From an uncultured Eubacteriales bacterium (GTDB taxonomy: Bacteria > Bacillota_A > Clostridia > Christensenellales > Aristaeellaceae): 5,138 nt of DNA. The stretch spans positions 1 to 5,138 of the forward strand of contig CACYNZ010000278.1 in the NCBI GenBank assembly GCA_902775835.1, in the 5' to 3' direction. The position numbers and the translations under genes were made by a program. Shown here piece after piece: positions 1-4,364 of this stretch (positions are counted from its first letter, which is position 1; the number at the start of each line of letters is the position of its first letter). The notes below the pieces were generated by a model, which was not told where the DNA came from, searched no databases, and saw only the letters and a program-made list of their open reading frames with translations.

Positions 1-93
1 AATTATCCGGATATCGTCTTCACGGATCTGGGCAGAGATCCCGTTCTTCCCGATCCCGTGGATACAGTCATCCGTGTGAAACTGAAGCCTTAA
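1..93 (+). CDS. C-terminal 30 residues of an unidentified protein (5' end outside window)
   Basis: An open frame runs from the window edge to a TAA at 91-93, giving a tail that includes PDIVFTDLG and ends in DPVDTVIRVKLKP. The final stretch, alternating hydrophobic and charged residues after a PDPVDT turn, reads like the last beta strand of a beta-sandwich domain. Such tails are common in secreted or cytoplasmic glycoside hydrolases, including alpha-L-fucosidase-like enzymes, but this is only a resemblance. The frame is supported by the terminator that begins inside its last codons. It is the only plus-strand gene here besides the csoR remnant, so it belongs to the segment left of the junction at about 302-310. 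The function is not identifiable from 30 residues. Confidence 0.55.
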   Translation, partial: NYPDIVFTDLGRDPVLPDPVDTVIRVKLKP

Positions 94-107
94 CGGCTTC
101 TTTTCTT
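84..107 (+). terminator. Rho-independent terminator with the stop codon in its loop
   Basis: GAAGCC (84-89) and GGCTTC (95-100) form a perfect 6-bp stem around the 5-nt loop TTAAC, followed directly by TTTTCTT (101-107). The TAA stop of the upstream gene (91-93) lies in the loop, so the terminator overlaps the coding end. It separates this gene from the csoR promoter, whose -35 box starts only 6 bases after the T-tract. Confidence 0.7.
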
Positions 108-112
108 ATCAG

Positions 113-141
113 TTGACAGATACCCCACAGGGGTATATAAC
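113..141 (+). promoter_or_regulatory. Promoter of the csoR remnant
   Basis: The consensus -35 box TTGACA (113-118) and -10 box TATAAC (136-141) are separated by exactly 17 bases, an almost ideal vegetative sigma-A promoter. The first CsoR operator fills the spacer and overlaps the first base of the -10 box, so bound repressor would block RNA polymerase directly. Confidence 0.85.
120..136. promoter_or_regulatory. CsoR-type operator 1
   Basis: ATACCCCACAGGGGTAT has perfect 7-bp arms, ATACCCC and GGGGTAT, around ACA. This matches the known CsoR/CstR operator class, in which a TACCCC half faces a GGGGTA half (for example the Bacillus copZA operator). It lies between the -35 and -10 boxes of the promoter for the csoR remnant, which implies autoregulation by a CsoR-family repressor. 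Confidence 0.85.
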
Positions 142-156
142 AATGGTGGGAAGAGG

Positions 157-173
157 ATACCCCTATGGGGTAT
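157..173. promoter_or_regulatory. CsoR-type operator 2
   Basis: ATACCCCTATGGGGTAT is a second perfect palindrome with the same arms as operator 1 and centre TAT. The two centres (128 and 165) are 37 bp apart. It lies just downstream of the expected transcription start and immediately before the ribosome binding site AAGGAAG (174-180), so occupancy would also block elongation. Confidence 0.85.
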
Positions 174-181
174 AAGGAAGC

Positions 182-334
182 ATGGTAAAAGTAAGAACAG
201 ATGCGTGCCCCGCATGCGAAAAGAGGCATAAGAAAAGAACGGCGGAAGAACAGAAAGATCTTCTTGTCCGTCTGAAGAAAGCGGAAGGCCAGATTCGCGG
301 CATTGAGAAGGCTCACGCCGTTGGGATGGCCTGA
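182..334 (+). pseudogene. csoR: Truncated CsoR-family (DUF156) metal/persulfide-sensing repressor
   Basis: The frame opens at ATG 182 behind AAGGAAG and reads a CPAC motif (residues 9-12), then QKDLLVRLKKAEGQIRGIEK (24-43), the first helix of the CsoR/RcnR family. It should continue with the M-x-E-x-x-x-YC segment but instead shows seven unrelated residues and TGA at 332-334. Family members are about 85-120 residues; this one has 50. The conserved Cys of the second helix and the His-x3-Cys pair, which bind Cu(I) or react with persulfide, are all missing, as is most of the DNA-binding four-helix bundle. The product should be non-functional although promoter and operators are intact. The genes that CsoR usually controls (copA, copZ) are absent from the window. 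The family call is firm; copper versus persulfide sensing cannot be decided from this fragment. Confidence 0.85.
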
Positions 335-1006
335 GGACATGTTCACAGCCGCAAAGCGGTCTGCCATGCGCGGGGCGACCTGATACACGCCATCCCCTCC
401 GGCGGAAAACCCAAGGAGATACACCCGGTCCGGATCAGCGTATTCCTGATAGATCAGATACTGAATCAGCCGGTCATACAGCGGATAGGAAGCATCCTGA
501 AAATGAAGATCCCAGGTGTCTGTGATCCCGCGGCACGCCACATAGATCCCTGAGTCCACGCTTTCCTTATAGTAGGAAAACATGTTTGTCCACTCGCCGT
601 CATTTTCCTCCGCCGGAGCACCTCCGCCGCCATGCAGCGTGATATACAGAGGATACAGTCCCTGCTCATCCGGCTCCCCGATGATTTCCATGAGAAATGA
701 CATGGACTGACCGTTGTGCGTCAGCGTATGGACTTCATAGGCGCTTTTCCCGCCCCATACATCAGGGAGAATCCGTGTTTCCGTGGTAAATTCAGCATTG
801 AAAACTTCTGCCACTTCCGGGTCCGAGAGATACGCATTCCCGGCCTCCTGTACCATTTCCTCCACTTCCGCACGCGACATGACCCGTTCTCCGGAACCGG
901 CTTCTTCCGCCCGTGCCGCAAAGGACGTCAAAAGGATGATCCCTGACAGAATGCATGCAAAGCGTCTCACCGGTTTCCAGCCTGTCCTCGTGCTGCTTGC
1001 CACCAT
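302..1006 (-). pseudogene. Secreted alpha/beta-hydrolase (esterase/peptidase-like), 3' end lost
   Basis: ATG at 1006 follows AGGGGGA at a good spacing. Residues 1-34 form a Sec signal peptide: basic KPVRR, a hydrophobic core, then an A-x-A site (ARA). The mature part has the oxyanion-hole motif HGGGG (125-129) and the nucleophile elbow GFSAG (199-203, Ser201), typical of PHB-depolymerase/prolyl-oligopeptidase-like hydrolases. Family-like sequence continues to about GHPNGVSLLN (226-235). After that the open frame, which runs on to 68, is simply the antisense of csoR and its operators and has no family character. The catalytic Asp and His, which come later in the fold, are missing, so the remnant should be inactive. 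The gene lies 91 bp downstream of the YdcF-like gene on the same strand and may have been co-transcribed with it. Substrate unknown. Confidence 0.8.
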
Positions 1007-1097
1007 ATTCTCCCCCTCACTCAGATCCCCTCAGCGCCGCAAGGGGGTCAAAACACTGTCAGTTCAGTCATTACCTGCGCCGGTGCGCTCATACCGT

Positions 1098-1913
1098 TTA
1101 TCTGCCCTTGGTCAGATCGTTGATGTCCAGGACAACTTCGGACAGAACATTCGCCCCGTACGCAAACAGGCCCGACGATGCCGGCAGACGCAGGCACTTC
1201 GTGAACCCCGCTTCCCCGGCAATCCGGACAGCCCGGTCCATATGATAGTTGCTGCTGATCAGCACCACCGGCTGTCCCGGATCCAGGAACTCCGCTGTTT
1301 TTCTGAAATTCTCCCTCGTATCCGCCGCCTCATCCTCCAGAAGCATTTTGTCCGTAGGAATGCCTCTCTCCAGCAGTGTGTCAAACATCACAGCAGCTTC
1401 CGTCAGTCCGGATTCACCCGCGTTGCCGCCAGTCAGAATCAGAGTTGCGTCCGGATGCTCCTCCAGATACTTCTGGGCGGTATCCAGACGACGGATCAGA
1501 TCCGGTGCAGGCTTTTCGTGTTCCAGCGCCATGCCCAGCACAATGGCATAATCCGCTTCTCCGGCTGTACGGACCATGCCGCCGATGATCACCTTGCCGC
1601 TGAAAGCAATGGTCACCACAGCCAGAAGCACCACCACAACACGCAGAACCCAGCCGACCGCTTTGAGCGCAGCCGGCCGCAGCCTGGTAAAAAACCCGAA
1701 CCGCAGATCCAGTGCAAACAGCACAAGAACGCCGCACAGGATCAGCTGATAACGGAAAACACTCCTGTAATCGTTTTTCAGGACAACCCCGTCAATCCGG
1801 CGGAGCATGGTCACACACACGCTTACCGTAAGCAGCACTGCCGCCAGAATCAGCAGATCACCGATCACGCGCCGGACCATTCCGGGCTTTTTCTGATTTC
1901 CATTCCGCTGCAT
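1098..1913 (-). CDS. YdcF-like DUF218 membrane-anchored protein
   Basis: This 271-residue protein starts at ATG 1913, 6-8 bases after GGGAGGA. It has a basic N-terminus, then three predicted membrane segments at about 16-36, 53-70 and 86-108. A DUF218 domain (YdcF/SanA/ElyC family) covers about 120-265. Family signatures visible are ADYAIVLGMAL (120-130), the LIRRLDTA segment (139-146), LILTGGNAGESGLTEA (158-173), ADTRENF (197-203) and LISSNYHMDRA (218-228). Known members affect cell-envelope integrity or bind nucleotide-like ligands, but the biochemical activity is poorly defined. An extracytoplasmic domain is the usual topology for three-TM members; here that is an inference. It is complete, and is the first gene of a possible two-gene unit with the truncated esterase. 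No strong promoter was recognised in front of it. Confidence 0.88.
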   Translation of the reverse strand: MQRNGNQKKPGMVRRVIGDLLILAAVLLTVSVCVTMLRRIDGVVLKNDYRSVFRYQLILCGVLVLFALDLRFGFFTRLRPAALKAVGWVLRVVVVLLAVVTIAFSGKVIIGGMVRTAGEADYAIVLGMALEHEKPAPDLIRRLDTAQKYLEEHPDATLILTGGNAGESGLTEAAVMFDTLLERGIPTDKMLLEDEAADTRENFRKTAEFLDPGQPVVLISSNYHMDRAVRIAGEAGFTKCLRLPASSGLFAYGANVLSEVVLDINDLTKGR

Positions 1914-1929
1914 GTCTTTTTCCTCCCTG

Positions 1930-2360
1930 ATTCCTGAAACTTATTCATTTTTCGGTGGCCATCATTCCCGTATCAGCCGCATCTTCCAGAAGAAGTCAAA
2001 AGGCTGAAACAGGTTTTTCATGTGATGCACAGCCTGTGCCACGCCGGACAGCATCGCAAGCAATCCGCTGCCGGCCCCAGACGTACTATAAACAGCCATG
2101 GATTATTCGTCAATGCACCGCTCCGGAATATGGACCGACAGCCTCCTCCTGCCTGCATATGCTTCCTTTTTCATGCCCGGCTGCCTGAACGGATGCGGGC
2201 AGCCACACTGCGTCCATGAAACACACATCATTCCTGCCTGAAGTTTTTCTGCTCTCCGACTGATTCCACCGCCTGAGCCCATGCCGGAATACGCCCTGCC
2301 TCCTCTGCAGCAGCACGCTCCGGGAAACATCGCTCTTTATCATACATTGTAGCGCATTTG
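1930..2360. other. Intergenic region without a convincing gene
   Basis: No reading frame on either strand resembles a known family. The longest minus-strand frames (about 75 residues, within 2103-2343) are rich in Arg, Gly, Cys and Ser and look like non-coding translation. A 45-codon minus-strand frame at 2099-1962 has hydrophobic stretches (LLAMLSGVAQAV, PFDFFW) but no ribosome binding site before its ATG, so I do not call it. A TTGACT hexamer on the minus strand (1999-1994) could be a -35 box for the YdcF-like gene, but no good -10 follows at the right distance. The region may hold decayed gene remnants. Confidence 0.5.
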
Positions 2361-2367
2361 AGTCAGT

Positions 2368-2388
2368 ACCACCACTTCAAGTGGTGGT
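2368..2388. repeat. IS right-end terminal hairpin
   Basis: ACCACCACTT (2368-2377) and AAGTGGTGGT (2379-2388) are perfect 10-nt complementary arms around a single C, in practice a long stem with a 3-5 nt loop. Its position at the edge of the element matches the imperfect palindrome that TnpA binds at the right end of IS200/IS605 elements. Confidence 0.75.
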
Positions 2389-2396
2389 TTGATAAC

Positions 2397-2411
2397 GCCC
2401 CTATAAGGGGC
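2397..2411. repeat. IS right-end inner hairpin
   Basis: GCCCCT (2397-2402) and AGGGGC (2406-2411) pair perfectly around ATA. It lies 8 bases inside the terminal hairpin and belongs to the structured non-coding right end of the insertion sequence. Confidence 0.65.
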
Positions 2412-2423
2412 CAATACTTGCAA

Positions 2424-2475
2424 CACCTGAAAGGTGGTGCCGAAAGCTTGCTGCTGGCAGCCTCACGATGAGGCT
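2424..2475 (-). other. Structured tail after tnpA: two further hairpins
   Basis: CACCT (2424-2428) and AGGTG (2432-2436) form a short stem around GAA. AGCCTCA (2459-2465) and TGAGGCT (2469-2475) form a 7-bp stem around CGA that overlaps the first two positions of the tnpA stop codon (2476-2474). Neither has a strong T-tract on the minus strand, so these look like structural elements of the 3' untranslated region or right end rather than a classical terminator. Confidence 0.5.
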
Positions 2476-2896
2476 ACTTCAGGCTACGGTTTTCGTTGTA
2501 GAATTCTTCTTCCTGCTCCTTGATATAATTCTTGATTGTTGCCTCATCCACATTGCCTATAGTAGATACATAATATCCTCGTGCCCAGAAGTCGCGCTCA
2601 AACTTGTTGCCAAGCTCCGGGTGCTTATCAAAAATCATGAGTGCTGACTTTCCTTTCAGATACCCCATGAATTCCGATATTGCGATCTTGGGCGGTATGC
2701 TCACACAGATGTGTACATGGTCCAAACATACCGCTCCCTCAACGATCTCTACCTTCTTGTAGCGGCACAGGATCTTGATGATCTCCCTTATGTCTCCCCG
2801 TACTTTCCCATACATGACTTTCCTCCGGTACTTAGGGATAAACACAATGTGGTACTGGCATTTCCATCGGGTATGTGATAAGCTTTGATCGTCTAT
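2474..2896 (-). CDS. tnpA: IS200-type Y1 HUH transposase TnpA, apparent AUA start
   Basis: TnpA cuts and joins single-stranded IS ends through a tyrosine. Family sequence starts at DDQSLSHTRWKCQYHIVF, and the frame is open from 2896 down to TAG 2476-2474 (140 codons, the usual size). Visible are the HUH histidines in DHVHICV (His60, His62), GYLKGKSALMIFD, GYYVSTIG, and the catalytic Tyr124 with Gln128 in IKNYIKEQ, matching the spacing of IS608 TnpA (H64, H66, Y127, Q131). No ATG lies at the expected start. ATA (2896-2894) stands where M should be, 8 bases after AGGAGG (2910-2905). The in-frame GTG at 2845 would remove the first beta strand and has no ribosome binding site. Translation is probably further limited by the leader hairpin. 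All catalytic residues are present. Confidence 0.88.
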   Translation of the reverse strand: MDDQSLSHTRWKCQYHIVFIPKYRRKVMYGKVRGDIREIIKILCRYKKVEIVEGAVCLDHVHICVSIPPKIAISEFMGYLKGKSALMIFDKHPELGNKFERDFWARGYYVSTIGNVDEATIKNYIKEQEEEFYNENRSLK

Positions 2897-2903
2897 CTTG
2901 GAT

Positions 2904-2961
2904 GCCTCCTATGGTATTTTGGTTTGGCTTTCGACACCTCTTCAATGATACCATAGGGGGC
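2904..2961 (-). promoter_or_regulatory. tnpA leader hairpin sequestering the ribosome binding site
   Basis: CCTATGGTAT (2908-2917) and ATACCATAGG (2948-2957) are perfect 10-bp arms separated by 30 bases. After one mismatch, three more pairs (2904-2906 with 2959-2961) extend the stem. In tnpA mRNA the AGGAGG ribosome binding site (2910-2905) lies wholly within this stem. Salmonella IS200 is known to repress tnpA by such a 5' untranslated stem-loop, so the same role is inferred here. Confidence 0.75.
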
Positions 2962-2967
2962 TTTTCC

Positions 2968-2973
2968 ATTATA
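2968..2973 (-). promoter_or_regulatory. -10 box of the tnpA promoter
   Basis: The minus strand reads a perfect TATAAT at 2973-2968. Transcription would begin near 2961, exactly at the base of the leader hairpin. No recognisable -35 box lies 16-18 bases upstream, so the promoter is probably weak, as expected for an IS200-type transposase gene. Confidence 0.55.
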
Positions 2974-2999
2974 CTTCACGCTTCTGCTTATTCCGTTCT

Positions 3000-3016
3000 C
3001 CCCAGCATAGCTGGGG
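3000..3016. repeat. IS left-end hairpin
   Basis: CCCCAGC (3000-3006) and GCTGGGG (3010-3016) form a perfect 7-bp stem around ATA, about 10 bases inside the proposed left tip. It is the expected TnpA-binding palindrome. Read on the plus strand it is followed by GTTTAAG, so it could also weakly terminate transcription leaving the element. Confidence 0.7.
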
Positions 3017-3043
3017 GTTTAAGCTTATCAATCATCAATACAT

Positions 3044-3091
3044 AAAGGCGATTGGGCCGCTTCCATTACTGAAAGTGACCCAATCGCCTTT
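3044..3091 (-). terminator. Long inverted repeat, probable operon terminator
   Basis: AAAGGCGATTGGG (3044-3056) and CCCAATCGCCTTT (3079-3091) are perfect 13-bp arms around a 22-nt loop. On the minus strand the stem is followed by TTTATGTATT and on the plus strand by TTTCATTTT, so it may act in both directions. It lies 94 bases downstream of the last stop of the tfoX-like gene and fits as the end of the merR-acetyltransferase-tfoX unit. The loop is longer than usual, which lowers confidence. Confidence 0.55.
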
Positions 3092-3185
3092 CATTTTCCC
3101 ATGAACTGTAATGATTCTTCCCTCACGGAATAAGCCCGGCAGCACCAGACAGCGGTGTATCAGGGCATGCATCTTCGCTGACCTG

Positions 3186-3503
3186 TCACGCTCTCTTCCG
3201 TTTCGGGGCAGGCAATTCGTCATACATGGCCGTCAGCATCTGCTTCAGGAAATCCCTGCTGTCCACATGGTCGACCATCAGCATTTCTTATGCGCCTTCA
3301 TAAGGAAGCTCCATTTCAGCATCCGGCATCATCGCTCTGGCGGATCTGGTCGGCTTGACCAGGAAGCGATCATCATATATACCCCCGAAGGTCCGGCCGT
3401 TCATATACAGGATGTATTCCCCCATCATCTGCTTCCAGGTGATGCCATCAATCTCTGACAGCTGTTCCAGGATGAAATTCAGGTATGCTCTGCTGGATGC
3501 CAT
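3186..3503 (-). pseudogene. TfoX N-terminal domain protein with one in-frame TAA
   Basis: The frame starts at ATG 3503, 7 bases after AAGGAGA. It reads the TfoX N-terminal domain: ASSRAYLNFILEQLSEID, the core MMGEYILYMNG, GGIYDDRFLVKPT, and AEMELPYEGA at residues 62-71. TAA follows at 3290-3288. The same frame then continues with EMLMVDHVDSRDFLKQMLTA and MYDELPAPKRKRA to TGA 3188-3186, exactly the remainder of the domain. The full product would be about 105 residues, the normal size. Codon 72 is Lys in typical YEGAKEML sequences, so a single A-to-T change (AAA to TAA) explains the break. Stand-alone TfoX N-terminal proteins are of unknown function; the link to competence is known only for full-length TfoX/Sxy of Gammaproteobacteria. 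It lies 56 bp downstream of the acetyltransferase gene and is probably co-transcribed with it. Confidence 0.85.
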
Positions 3504-3559
3504 GCTGCTGTCTCCTTCCTGCAGGAATTGGACTTCACTGTCACCGGTATCGAAACAGG

Positions 3560-4306
3560 CTACTGTGCTGTCAGTTTCAGAAACTTGGCAGCATTCATCT
3601 GTTCATTCGTCAGATACTGTCCATCGCGGAACACAGCATAGGTCGTGACAGGCGTAGGTGCGCTTCTGGCTGCTTCTCTGCTTTCAATATGTACTGCTCT
3701 GAATGGTATTCCATGCTCTTTGGCGGTTTGTTCGATCACCGGCACATACTTGGCGTTGAAAGGACACTGGTTTGTGTAATACAGGACGTAACCGGCTTCG
3801 TCAATGTGAGGATGCTTTGCACACTCCAGGAACATCGGAGGCCGTGCATCCGCGGTCAATGGCAGATACCAGAGCTGGATGCCGTTATCCGCTTCATCAC
3901 TGACGGAAAAGCCTTTATACTTCAGATACTTCGGATCAGCCAGAAAGGGTTTCTTCCTGGCTGCGCTCAGGATGCACAGACCCTTTTTCCCCTTCTCCCT
4001 GCTGTCCCGGATACAGGCGTCCAACAGATCATTGGAATATCCGTGTCCCTTGAAAGCGCCGGAAACCCACAGGCAGTCGATGTACATAAAGCCTTCTGCA
4101 TCGATAGGATTCCATGCGTTTTCCGCCGGAATATACTCAATAAAGCATTTTCCCCGCTCAACACTTTTCAGAAATACCAGTCCATCCTCGAACCGGTCAA
4201 GCAGCCATGCCTTCTTGGATGCCACCTGTACATCCCGGTTATTGGAAATAGCGCAGCAGATATGCTCCTGATCGATATTATCCTTTGTAACGCGTATGTA
4301 TTCCAT
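3560..4306 (-). CDS. YoaP-type GNAT N-acetyltransferase
   Basis: I chose ATG 4306 (248 residues) because GGAGG (4318-4314) sits 7 bases before it and MEYIRVTKDN is the usual N-terminus. An upstream ATG at 4348 would run through an intergenic hairpin. Residues 1-150 form a GNAT fold with the acetyl-CoA loop in LWVSGAFKGHGYSNDLL (79-95), where KGHGYS matches the R/Q-x-x-G-x-G/A motif. Residues 155-245 match the YoaP C-terminal domain, with YYTNQCPF (176-183) holding a single Cys before Pro, as in thioredoxin-like folds. Bacillus subtilis YoaP has the same two-part build and similar length. The enzyme should transfer acetyl groups from acetyl-CoA to an unknown amine. It is the middle gene of the MerR-GNAT-TfoX unit, so the regulator may sense its substrate. 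Confidence 0.88.
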   Translation of the reverse strand: MEYIRVTKDNIDQEHICCAISNNRDVQVASKKAWLLDRFEDGLVFLKSVERGKCFIEYIPAENAWNPIDAEGFMYIDCLWVSGAFKGHGYSNDLLDACIRDSREKGKKGLCILSAARKKPFLADPKYLKYKGFSVSDEADNGIQLWYLPLTADARPPMFLECAKHPHIDEAGYVLYYTNQCPFNAKYVPVIEQTAKEHGIPFRAVHIESREAARSAPTPVTTYAVFRDGQYLTNEQMNAAKFLKLTAQ

Positions 4307-4330
4307 CCTGCATCCTCCATTGAAAAGACG

Positions 4331-4353
4331 CCAGGGAGCGTCAGGCACCCTGG
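4331..4353 (-). terminator. Intercistronic hairpin, possible attenuator or partial terminator
   Basis: CCAGGG (4331-4336) and CCCTGG (4348-4353) pair perfectly, and two inner pairs extend the stem after one mismatch, leaving a 5-nt loop. On the minus strand CGTCTTTTC follows, a short interrupted T-tract. It lies between the merR-like stop and the acetyltransferase ribosome binding site and may lower expression of the downstream genes or protect an mRNA end. Confidence 0.4.
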
Positions 4354-4364
4354 AAAGTCGTATT

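Larger units (their letters stand above)
2362..3026 (-). mobile_element. IS200-like insertion sequence (IS200/IS605 family, tnpA only)
   Basis: A single Y1 HUH transposase gene is flanked by subterminal hairpins and has no terminal inverted repeats, as in IS200-type elements of about 700 bp. Read with tnpA (minus strand), the left end has the hairpin at 3016-3000 and the right end has hairpins at 2411-2397 and 2388-2368. Exact tips are uncertain. The left tip is placed after TTGAT (3031-3027), a pentanucleotide known as the ISDra2 target; the right tip is placed after CTGAC (2366-2362), with TCAA (2361-2358) as an alternative. No tnpB lies in the element. It sits just beyond the inverted repeat at 3044-3091. 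Confidence 0.8.

Noticed and set aside
68..301. C-terminal extension of the esterase frame to residue 312
   Set aside because: This part is the exact antisense of the csoR remnant, its operators and the upstream terminator, and has no hydrolase character.
783..1937. Long plus-strand open frame of 384 codons opposite the YdcF-like gene and part of the esterase
   Set aside because: It is antisense to genes with clear family motifs and good ribosome binding sites, and its composition (many His, Gln, Arg, Pro) is typical of a shadow frame.
1962..2099. Minus-strand 45-codon frame upstream of the YdcF-like gene
   Set aside because: The ATG has no ribosome binding site and the peptide matches no known family; kept only as a note in the intergenic entry.
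2368..2475. CRISPR-like array suggested by closely spaced hairpins
   Set aside because: The stems differ in sequence and there is no repeated unit with regular spacers; they fit an IS right end.
3035..3223. Minus-strand 62-codon frame after the tfoX-like gene
   Set aside because: It overlaps the tfoX tail in another frame, lacks a ribosome binding site, and its last third is just translation of the inverted repeat at 3044-3091.
4307..4348. Upstream ATG giving the acetyltransferase 14 more residues
   Set aside because: The added codons translate the intercistronic hairpin, and the strong GGAGG is placed for the ATG at 4306.
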